Shown here in pieces: positions 57,532 through 64,000 of a stretch of DNA of 64,000 nt. Numbering within the stretch: position 1 is the stretch's first letter; each line of letters begins with the position of its first letter. The notes below the pieces were generated by a model that saw only the letters and a program-made list of their open reading frames with translations, had not been told where the DNA came from and searched no databases. The translations under genes were made by a program, and so were the position numbers. Source of the DNA: Pseudomonas sp. H9 (GTDB taxonomy: Bacteria; Pseudomonadota; Gammaproteobacteria; Pseudomonadales; Pseudomonadaceae); contig NZ_SMOK01000023.1 in NCBI RefSeq assembly GCF_004353925.1, forward strand, positions 1 through 64,000. The letters run 5' to 3'.

Positions 57532-58175
57532 GCGATCAGGCCTTCACCGACGCCGAGCGCGCGGCGGTCTACCGCGCGATTGGCGAGCGCCGCGACATGC
57601 GTCACTTCACTAAAGGCGAGGTGGCTCCGGAGCTGCTGGCGCGTCTGCTGGCGGCGGCGCACCAGGCGCCCAGCGTCGGGCTGATGCAGCCTTGGCGCTT
57701 TATTCGTATTACCGACCCGTCGCTGCGTCAGCAGATTCAAGGACTGGTGGAAACCGAGCGGGTACGTACTGCCGAGGCCTTGGGCGAGCGTTCGGATGCG
57801 TTCATGAAGCTCAAGGTGGAAGGCATCAGCGACTGCGCCGAGCTGCTGGTAGCGGCTTTGACGGATGACCGTGAAAAGCACATTTTCGGTCGCCGCACCT
57901 TGCCGGAGATGGACCTTGCCTCGCTGTCCTGCGCGATCCAGAACCTGTGGCTGGCGGCCCGCGCGGAAGGCCTGGGCATGGGCTGGGTGTCGCTGTTCGA
58001 ACCTCAGGCGCTGGCCGAGCTGTTGCGCATGCCCGCAGGCGCCAAGCCGCTGGCGGTGCTCTGCCTGGGGCCGGTTGAAGCGTTTTACCCGGCGCCCATG
58101 CTGGTGCTGGAAGGCTGGGCCGCTGAACGGCCGTTGAGCGACATGCTATTTGAAAACCAGTGGGGAGAGTCTTGA
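57528..58175 (+). CDS. bluB: 5,6-dimethylbenzimidazole synthase BluB
   Basis: 215 aa nitroreductase-like. RRDMRHFTKGEV (about 22-33), AAAHQAPSVGLMQPWRFI (about 43-60) and LARAEGLGMGWVSLF-like region mark BluB. Oxygen-dependent cleavage of reduced FMN gives DMB, the lower ligand of B12. Its presence implies aerobic DMB synthesis. Overlaps cobB by 4 nt and cobD by one. Confidence 0.93.
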   Translation: MSDQAFTDAERAAVYRAIGERRDMRHFTKGEVAPELLARLLAAAHQAPSVGLMQPWRFIRITDPSLRQQIQGLVETERVRTAEALGERSDAFMKLKVEGISDCAELLVAALTDDREKHIFGRRTLPEMDLASLSCAIQNLWLAARAEGLGMGWVSLFEPQALAELLRMPAGAKPLAVLCLGPVEAFYPAPMLVLEGWAAERPLSDMLFENQWGES

Positions 58176-59083
58176 TGAGTGTGGCGTTGCTGACCGTTGC
58201 CGGTGTAGCGCTGGATGCGCTGCTGGGGGAGCCGCAGCGTCGGCATCCACTGGTTGCCTTTGGCCGTTTCGCCAGCCGTTTGGAGCAGCGTTTCAACGCC
58301 GGGGGCTGCGGCTGGCGCAGCCACGGTGTTACCGCCTGGTTTCTGGCGGTGATTCCTCTGACCTTGTTGGCTACCTTGCTGTCCTGGCTGCCCTATATCG
58401 GTTGGCTGGTGGAAGTGTTGGCACTGTATTGCGCGCTGGGGCTGCGCAGCCTGGGGGAGCACGTGAAGCCGGTGGCCGCAGCCTTGCGTGCAGGTGATCT
58501 GGAACTGGCACGCCAGCGCGTGGGCTTTTTGGTCAGCCGCGAGACGCGCGAGCTGGATGACACCGCGGTGGCACGTGCTGCCACTGAATCGGTGCTGGAG
58601 AACGGTAGCGATGCGGTATTTGCCGCATTGTTCTGGTTTGTCGTGGCGGGGGCGCCGGGTGTGGTGCTCTATCGCCTGAGCAACACCCTGGACGCCATGT
58701 GGGGCTATCGCAACGAGCGCTTCGAACGTTTTGGCTGGGCCGCGGCGCGCATTGACGACCTGCTCAACTACCTGCCTGCGCGCTTGGTGGCCTTGACCTA
58801 CGCGGTGCTCGGCAAGACCCGTTTGGCCCTGAGTTGCTGGCGACGCCAGGCACCGCTGTGGGACAGCCCCAATGCTGGTCCGGTGATGGCCGCCGGTGCC
58901 GGTGCCTTGGCGGTCGAGCTGGGTGGCCCTGCGGTGTATCACGGAGAACTGCACGAGCGCCCGCAGTTGGGTGAAGGCCCGGCGGCGGATGCCAGTGCCA
59001 TCGAGCGTGGCTGGCGCCTGGTGTGTCAGGGGGTGTGGTTGTGGCTGCTGCTGTTGTGTCTGGGGGCTGAATTCTATGCTTGA
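58175..59083 (+). CDS. cobD: Adenosylcobinamide-phosphate synthase (CbiB type), membrane
   Basis: 302 aa from ATG 58175 (MSVALLTVAGVALD), overlapping the bluB stop (TGATG). Four to five TM segments (about 5-20, 52-90, 140-165, 205-225, 280-300). Motifs DALLGEPQRRHPLVAFGRFASRLE, ELDDTAVARAATESVLENGSDAVFAALFW and YRLSNTLDAMWGYRNERF match CobD/CbiB. Attaches the aminopropanol phosphate arm to adenosylcobyric acid. Confidence 0.93.
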   Translation: MSVALLTVAGVALDALLGEPQRRHPLVAFGRFASRLEQRFNAGGCGWRSHGVTAWFLAVIPLTLLATLLSWLPYIGWLVEVLALYCALGLRSLGEHVKPVAAALRAGDLELARQRVGFLVSRETRELDDTAVARAATESVLENGSDAVFAALFWFVVAGAPGVVLYRLSNTLDAMWGYRNERFERFGWAAARIDDLLNYLPARLVALTYAVLGKTRLALSCWRRQAPLWDSPNAGPVMAAGAGALAVELGGPAVYHGELHERPQLGEGPAADASAIERGWRLVCQGVWLWLLLLCLGAEFYA

Positions 59084-60068
59084 ACACGGAGGGCGCCTGC
59101 AGCGCGCCGTGCAGCACTACGGCATTGCCCGGGAGCACTGGCTGGACTTGTCCAGCGGGATAGCGCCTTGGCCGTACGCCATTCCAGAGATTCCCTTGCA
59201 GGCCTGGGCGCGCTTGCCGGAAACCGACGACGGCCTGGAGCAGGCCGCCGCTGCGTATTACGGTGTCACGCATGTTTTACCGGTAGCTGGCTCCCAGGCT
59301 GCGATTCAGGCGTTGCCTCATCTGCGCGCACGCGGCACGGTTGGCGTGCTGTCGCCTTGTTATGCCGAGCACGCCGAGGGCTGGCGGCGTGCCGGGCATC
59401 AGGTGATCGAGCTGCACAGCGAGCAGGTCGACGATCACCTCGACAGCCTTGATGTGCTGGTGGTGGTTAACCCGAACAACCCTACCGGTTGCCTGCACCA
59501 CGCTGCACAGTTGTTGGGCTGGCACCAGCGTCTGGCGCGGCGTGGTGGCTGGTTGCTGGTTGACGAAGCGTTTATGGACAACAGCCCGCAGCACAGCATT
59601 GGCGCCCATGCCGATCAATCGGGGCTGATCGTGCTGCGCTCGTTCGGCAAGTTCTTTGGTCTGGCAGGCGTGCGTTTGGGCTTTGTGCTGGCAGAACCCA
59701 CGCTGTTGCAACGGTTGGCCGAGCTGCTCGGGCCCTGGACCATCAGCGGGCCGACGCGAAGGCTTGGCCAGGCTTGTTTGCTCGACACGGCCGCGCACCA
59801 GCAGCAGATCGCGCGTTGTGCCGCTGCCAGCCAACGCTTGGCTGGCATGCTGATCCGTGCGGGCTTTGCCCCGAGCGGGGGCTGCGACTTGTTCCAGTAC
59901 CGGGTGACTGAACAGGCTGAACAGTTGCATGAGTTTATGGCTCAACGCGGAATTTTGCTGCGCCTGTTCGCGCAGCCGGCCAGCCTGCGTTTTGGCCTGC
60001 CGGCCACGGATGCTGATTTCCAACGCCTCGAACAGGCGTTCAACGACTACCGAAAGGACAGGCCATGA
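59076..60068 (+). CDS. cobC: L-threonine-O-3-phosphate decarboxylase (PLP-dependent, CobC/CobD type)
   Basis: 330 aa from ATG 59076, overlapping cobD by 8 nt. Class I aminotransferase fold: VAGSQAAIQALPHL (about 68-81), VVVNPNNPTG (about 128-137), LLVDEAFMD (about 162-170), PLP Lys in VLRSFGKFFGLAGVRLGF (about 193). Produces (R)-1-amino-2-propanol phosphate from threonine phosphate. In the Pseudomonas denitrificans nomenclature this gene is called cobC, in Salmonella cobD. Confidence 0.9.
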   Translation: MLEHGGRLQRAVQHYGIAREHWLDLSSGIAPWPYAIPEIPLQAWARLPETDDGLEQAAAAYYGVTHVLPVAGSQAAIQALPHLRARGTVGVLSPCYAEHAEGWRRAGHQVIELHSEQVDDHLDSLDVLVVVNPNNPTGCLHHAAQLLGWHQRLARRGGWLLVDEAFMDNSPQHSIGAHADQSGLIVLRSFGKFFGLAGVRLGFVLAEPTLLQRLAELLGPWTISGPTRRLGQACLLDTAAHQQQIARCAAASQRLAGMLIRAGFAPSGGCDLFQYRVTEQAEQLHEFMAQRGILLRLFAQPASLRFGLPATDADFQRLEQAFNDYRKDRP

Positions 60069-61528
60069 GTACCTTGATGGTGCAGGGCACCACTTCCGAT
60101 GCTGGCAAAAGCACGCTGGTGACTGCGCTGTGCCGCTGGTTATTGCGTCAAGGCGTGGCAGTAGTGCCCTTCAAGCCACAGAACATGGCGCTCAACAGTG
60201 CGGTAACCGCCGACGGTGGTGAGATCGGCCGGGCGCAGGCCGTTCAGGCTCAGGCGGCAAGGCTTGAGCCCCATACCGACATGAACCCGGTGCTGCTCAA
60301 GCCCAACAGCGATACCGGCGCACAGGTGATTGTCCATGGTCGCGCGGTCACCAGCATGAACGCTGTGGCGTATCACGATTACAAAGTGATCGCGATGCAG
60401 GCGGTGCTGGAGTCGCACCAGCGATTGACCGCACAGTACCCGGTGGTAATGGTTGAAGGGGCGGGGTCGCCTGCCGAGATCAACCTGCGTGCGGGCGACA
60501 TCGCCAACATGGGCTTTGCCGAAGCGGTGGACTGCCCGGTGATCCTGGTCGCCGATATCAACCGAGGCGGAGTGTTTGCCCATCTGGTCGGCACGCTGGA
60601 GCTGCTGTCGCCCAGCGAGCAAGCGCGGGTCAAAGGTTTTGTCATTAACCGTTTCCGTGGCGACATTGCCTTGCTGCAACCCGGCCTGGACTGGCTTGAA
60701 GCACGCACAGGCAAGCCGGTGTTGGGCGTGCTGCCCTATGTGATGGACCTGCACCTGGAGGCCGAAGACGGTATCGACCAGCGCCAGGGCGACAAGGCGG
60801 CGCGCGCGCTTAAAGTGATCGTGCCGGTGCTGCCGCGCATCAGTAACCACACCGATTTCGACCCGCTGCGCCTGCACCCACAAGTGGACTTGCAGTTCAT
60901 TGGCCCTGGCGACTCCATTCCACCCGCCGACCTGATCATTTTGCCGGGCTCAAAAAGCGTGCGCGGCGACCTGGCGCAACTGCGTGCGCGTGGTTGGGAC
61001 CAGGCCATCGCTCGCCACCTGCGTTACGGCGGCAAGGTGCTGGGCATCTGCGGAGGCCTGCAGATGCTGGGTAAACGCGTCGAAGACCCGCTCGGGCTGG
61101 AAGGTGCAGCCGGAAGCAGTGAGGGCCTGGGCTTGCTGGATTTCGTCACGGTACTGGAGGCGGAGAAACAGCTGCGCAACGTTGCGGGTACTTTGCAGTT
61201 GGAGCAGGCGCCGATCAGTGGCTATGAAATCCATGCCGGGGTGACCCAGGGCGCGGCGTTGGAGCATCCCGCCGTACTGCTGGCTGATGGCCGCAGCGAC
61301 GGTGCAATCAGTGCTGATGGGCAGATTCTGGCGACCTACTTGCATGGCCTGTTCGAAAGCCCGTCGTCTTGCGCGGCGTTGCTGCGCTGGGCCGGTCTGC
61401 AAGAGGTTGAGCACATCGACTACCAGGCGCTGCGCGAGCGCGACATTGAGCGCCTGGCGGATTTGGTCGAGCAACACTTGGATACCACGCGTTTACGTCA
61501 ACTGTGCGGGATCAGCGGACATGCTTAA
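60065..61528 (+). CDS. cobQ: Adenosylcobyric acid synthase
   Basis: 487 aa. P-loop TTSDAGKSTLVTALCRWLLRQG (about 8-29), the CNPQN-like FKPQNMALNSAVT and the GATase domain with Cys in GICGGLQMLGKRV (about 331). Amidates the b, d, e and g side chains of adenosylcobyrinic diamide. Overlaps the previous gene by 4 nt and cobU by 8. Confidence 0.95.
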   Translation: MSTLMVQGTTSDAGKSTLVTALCRWLLRQGVAVVPFKPQNMALNSAVTADGGEIGRAQAVQAQAARLEPHTDMNPVLLKPNSDTGAQVIVHGRAVTSMNAVAYHDYKVIAMQAVLESHQRLTAQYPVVMVEGAGSPAEINLRAGDIANMGFAEAVDCPVILVADINRGGVFAHLVGTLELLSPSEQARVKGFVINRFRGDIALLQPGLDWLEARTGKPVLGVLPYVMDLHLEAEDGIDQRQGDKAARALKVIVPVLPRISNHTDFDPLRLHPQVDLQFIGPGDSIPPADLIILPGSKSVRGDLAQLRARGWDQAIARHLRYGGKVLGICGGLQMLGKRVEDPLGLEGAAGSSEGLGLLDFVTVLEAEKQLRNVAGTLQLEQAPISGYEIHAGVTQGAALEHPAVLLADGRSDGAISADGQILATYLHGLFESPSSCAALLRWAGLQEVEHIDYQALRERDIERLADLVEQHLDTTRLRQLCGISGHA

Positions 61529-62042
61529 TTTGATTCTCGGCGGTGCTCGCTCCGGTAAGAGCCGCCTGGCTGAACAGTTGGCCGAACGCAGCGGCTTGCC
61601 CGTCACCTACATTGCCACCAGCGAGCCGTTGGACGCTGAAATGAATGCCAGGGTGCAGTTGCACCGTGAGCGCCGGCCAGCCAGTTGGGGGTTGATCGAG
61701 GAGCCGTTGGCCCTGGCTCAGGTGCTGCGCGCCAATGCCAGCGCCGAACGTTGCCTGCTAGTTGATTGCCTGACCCTGTGGCTGACCAACCTGTTGATGC
61801 TCGATGACCCCGAGCGCTTGCAAAGCGAACGCACAGCGCTACTGGATTGCCTGGCTGGCTTGCCGGGTGAGGTCATTCTGGTCAGCAACGAAACCGGGCT
61901 TGGGGTGGTGCCGCTGGGCGAGCTGACTCGTCGTTATGTCGATGAGGCCGGCTGGTTGCATCAGGCTATTGCCGAGCGGTGTCAGCGGGTGGTGCTCACC
62001 GTTGCTGGCTTGCCACTTACTTTGAAAGGAACCGCACCATGA
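61521..62042 (+). CDS. cobU: Bifunctional adenosylcobinamide kinase / guanylyltransferase
   Basis: 173 aa from ATG 61521. P-loop GGARSGKSRLAEQLAE (about 7-22), the Arg-His motif in VQLHRERRPASW (His near 48 is the GMP acceptor) and VSNETGLGVVPLGELTRRYVDEAG. Phosphorylates adenosylcobinamide and adds GMP. Also called cobP. The longer frame to 61287 lies inside cobQ. Confidence 0.94.
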   Translation: MLNLILGGARSGKSRLAEQLAERSGLPVTYIATSEPLDAEMNARVQLHRERRPASWGLIEEPLALAQVLRANASAERCLLVDCLTLWLTNLLMLDDPERLQSERTALLDCLAGLPGEVILVSNETGLGVVPLGELTRRYVDEAGWLHQAIAERCQRVVLTVAGLPLTLKGTAP

Positions 62043-63094
62043 GTCAGACCTGGTGGCTTGATGCCTGCCGTCCCGTTGATCAGGCTACTCGCGAACAGGC
62101 CCTGGCGCGTCAGCAGCAATTGACCAAGCCAAGCGGGTCGCTGGGGCGGCTGGAGTCGATTGCCGTGCAGCTTGCCGGTTTGCAAGGGCAGCTCAAGCCG
62201 AATCTGGATCAGGTCAGTATCGCGATTTTCGCCGGTGATCATGGGGTGGTTGCCGAAGGTATTTCCGCTTACCCGCAGGCGGTGACCGGGCAGATGCTGC
62301 AGAATTTTGTTGGCGGTGGCGCAGCGATCAGCGTGTTGGCGCGGCAGCTCAATGCTCAGTTGGAAGTGGTGGACCTGGGCACCGTCAACCCGGATTTGAA
62401 TCTGCCGGGTGTGCGTCACCTGCGGGTTGGGGCCGGTACGGCGAACTTCGCCAAGGCCCCGGCCATGACTAATGCACAAGGCTTGCAAGCCTTGCAGGGC
62501 GGGCGCGACAGCGCCTTGCGCGCAGCCGCCAATGGTGCTTGCTTGTTCATCGGTGGTGAGATGGGCATCGGCAACACCACGGCCGCCAGTGCTCTGGCAT
62601 GTGCAATGCTGGGTTGCCCGGCGATTGAACTCAGTGGTCCGGGCACCGGCCTGGATGCCGCAGGTGTTCAGCACAAGGCCGAGGTGATCGAGCGTGCGTT
62701 GGCACTGCATCGCGGCCTGGCGGATGAGCCCTTGCAGCAGCTTTTCTGCTTCGGGGGCTTTGAAATCGCTGCCTTGGTGGGTGCTTACCTGGGCTGTGCG
62801 CAAGCCGGGATTGTGGTGTTGGTCGACGGCTTTATCTGCACGGTTGCTGCGCTGGTAGCCACGCGGCTCAACCCGAGTAGCCGTGACTGGTTGCTGTTTG
62901 GCCACCGCGGCGCCGAGCCTGGGCACCGTCGTGTGCTGGCTGAGTTGGATGCCGAGCCGGTGCTGGAGCTTGGCTTGCGTCTGGGTGAGGGCAGTGGTGC
63001 GGCGTTGGCGGTGCCGGTGTTGCGCCTGGCCTGCGACCTGCACGGGCAGATGGCGACCTTCGCCGAAGCGGCCGTGGCGGACCGACCCGCATGA
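62039..63094 (+). CDS. cobT: Nicotinate-nucleotide-dimethylbenzimidazole phosphoribosyltransferase
   Basis: 351 aa from ATG 62039 (ATGA with cobU). LTKPSGSLGRLESIAVQLAG (about 29-48), FAGDHGVVAEGISAYPQ (about 63-79), GGEMGIGNTTAASAL (about 174-188) and the catalytic Glu in LGLRLGEGSGAALA (about 318). Makes alpha-ribazole phosphate from DMB and NaMN, using the product of bluB. Confidence 0.95.
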   Translation: MSQTWWLDACRPVDQATREQALARQQQLTKPSGSLGRLESIAVQLAGLQGQLKPNLDQVSIAIFAGDHGVVAEGISAYPQAVTGQMLQNFVGGGAAISVLARQLNAQLEVVDLGTVNPDLNLPGVRHLRVGAGTANFAKAPAMTNAQGLQALQGGRDSALRAAANGACLFIGGEMGIGNTTAASALACAMLGCPAIELSGPGTGLDAAGVQHKAEVIERALALHRGLADEPLQQLFCFGGFEIAALVGAYLGCAQAGIVVLVDGFICTVAALVATRLNPSSRDWLLFGHRGAEPGHRRVLAELDAEPVLELGLRLGEGSGAALAVPVLRLACDLHGQMATFAEAAVADRPA

Positions 63095-63660
63095 TCATCG
63101 ACCTCTTGCGTCACGGTGAAACCGAGCTGGGAGGCGGTCTGCGCGGCAGCCTGGATGATGCGCTTACGGCCAAAGGCTGGGCACAGATGCAAGCTGCAGT
63201 GGATACCGCCGGGCCGTGGCAGGTAGTGGTCAGTTCACCGTTGCAGCGCTGTGCGCGTTTTGCTCAGGCGCTGGGTGAGCGCAGTTGCTTGCCTGTGCAA
63301 CTGGCTCCCGGGCTGCAAGAACTGCATTTTGGTGAGTGGGAAGGGCGCAGTGCCGCTGACTTGATGCTCACCCACGAGCAGCAACTGGGGCAGTTCTGGG
63401 CGGATCCTTACAGCTATACACCGCCTGGCGCAGAAGCGGTAAGCGATTTCTCTGCGCGCGTGCTGGCCGCGATTGCTGCGTTGCATGCTGAACATGCCGG
63501 CAAGCGCGTGTTGCTGGTGACGCATGGTGGTGTGATGCGCCTGTTGCTGGCGTGCGCCAGGGGGCTGCCCCGCGAACAGCTCCTGCAAGTGGAGGTAGGC
63601 CATGGCGCGCTGTGTCGCCTTGAAGTGCTGGGCGACGGCGGCCTGCGAGAAGTGCACTAG
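63091..63660 (+). CDS. cobC: Alpha-ribazole-5'-phosphate phosphatase (histidine phosphatase family)
   Basis: 189 aa. Phospho-His in LLRHGETELGG (about 4-14), second His in LVTHGGVMRLLLA (about 150). Removes the phosphate of alpha-ribazole phosphate. Overlaps cobT by 4 nt; separated from cobS by one base. Histidine-phosphatase genes also serve other roles, but operon position supports this one. The symbol follows the Salmonella naming and clashes with the decarboxylase above. Confidence 0.88.
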   Translation: MIIDLLRHGETELGGGLRGSLDDALTAKGWAQMQAAVDTAGPWQVVVSSPLQRCARFAQALGERSCLPVQLAPGLQELHFGEWEGRSAADLMLTHEQQLGQFWADPYSYTPPGAEAVSDFSARVLAAIAALHAEHAGKRVLLVTHGGVMRLLLACARGLPREQLLQVEVGHGALCRLEVLGDGGLREVH

Positions 63661-63661
63661 C

Positions 63662-64000
63662 ATGCTGCCGTTCTGGATTGCCCTACAATTTCTCAGCAGC
63701 TTGCCCGTGCGTTTGCCGGGCATGCCCGCACCTGAACAAATGGGACGTTCGCTGCTGTTTTACCCGGTGGTGGGGGCCGTATTCGGTGTACTGCTGTGGG
63801 GCCTGAACAGCATGCTCGACGGCAGCCCACTGCTATTGCACAGCGCCTTGCTGCTCAGTGCCTGGGTGCTGCTCAGTGGTGGCTTGCACCTGGATGGCCT
63901 GGCGGACAGCGCCGATGCCTGGTTGGGTGGCTTCGGCGACCGCGAACGTACCCTGCAAATCATGAAAGACCCACGCAGCGGGCCGATTGCTGTGGTCACG
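63662..64000 (+). CDS. cobS: Adenosylcobinamide-GDP ribazoletransferase (cobalamin synthase), cut by window end
   Basis: Open frame of 113 codons from ATG 63662 to the window end, no stop. Starts MLPFWIALQFLSSLPVRLPG, then TM segments and the conserved GGLHLDGLADSADAWLGG (about 76-93) and RTLQIMKDPRSGPIAV, all CobS hallmarks. Joins adenosylcobinamide-GDP with alpha-ribazole in the membrane. Full length in the family is about 240 aa. One base separates it from the phosphatase stop. Confidence 0.93.
   Translation, partial: MLPFWIALQFLSSLPVRLPGMPAPEQMGRSLLFYPVVGAVFGVLLWGLNSMLDGSPLLLHSALLLSAWVLLSGGLHLDGLADSADAWLGGFGDRERTLQIMKDPRSGPIAVVT

Overview
The window is about 64 kb of a Pseudomonas chromosome, most like the P. 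putida group. It carries the end of an rRNA operon, the oprH-phoP-phoQ operon, a class Ia nrdAB pair with a long nrdA N-terminus, gacS, cysM-rlmD-relA-mazG, purMN, hda and the late cobalamin operon. At least 13 intergenic sites hold the GAGCGGGCTTGCCCCGCG-type REP palindromes typical of this group. I see no prophage, integron, insertion sequence or CRISPR array.

Layout. 1-560: 3' end of 23S rRNA, 5S rRNA, terminators and a REP pair. 570-3820: a small cysteine-containing protein and a membrane HD-GYP protein. 4000-12900: an iron-uptake island. A Fur-boxed FecI-type sigma factor and FecR-type regulator converge on an opposite-strand operon encoding a TonB-dependent receptor with a signalling domain, an SbmA/YddA-type ABC exporter-fold protein and an M16 zinc protease. 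This matches the gene set of E. coli yddAB-pqqL and of the Fus protein-import system, here with cell-surface signalling added. 13.0-15.6 kb: a membrane protein behind a MerR/CueR-type promoter, a BRO-N protein with an unexplained inverted-repeat leader, and a methyltransferase. 15.7-20.6 kb: nrdB and nrdA, with two NrdR boxes 31 bp apart and a perfect DnaA box about 400-480 bp upstream of nrdA.

20.8-23.7 kb: a two-component system translationally coupled to a short FhuF-like [2Fe-2S] protein. 23.7-27.4 kb: a phosphopantetheinyl transferase, then oprH-phoP-phoQ behind four GTTCAG repeats with an exact 11-bp period. 27.4-29.0 kb: dctA with a consensus sigma-54 promoter and two upstream inverted repeats 41 bp apart. 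29-36 kb: housekeeping genes (SprT, Yip1-like, ttcA, tag, DUF2069, wrbA, arsC, thioredoxin-like, META-domain, ldhA). 36-41 kb: gacS and another two-component pair. 41-48 kb: cysM, rlmD, relA, mazG, DUF2058 and two small or periplasmic proteins. 48-54 kb: purM-purN with a DUF3108 gene, DUF2066, a PerM-type transporter, hda. 53.8-55.1 kb: two tandem NlpC/P60 lipoproteins. 55.2-64.0 kb: a cobalamin riboswitch followed by ten tightly coupled genes for adenosylation and nucleotide-loop assembly of vitamin B12 (cobO to cobS), the last cut by the window end.

Starts were moved from the longest reading frame wherever a Shine-Dalgarno sequence, a signal peptide or a stop/start overlap favoured an internal codon. 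Functional names come from recognising motifs and family resemblance by eye; no database search was run.
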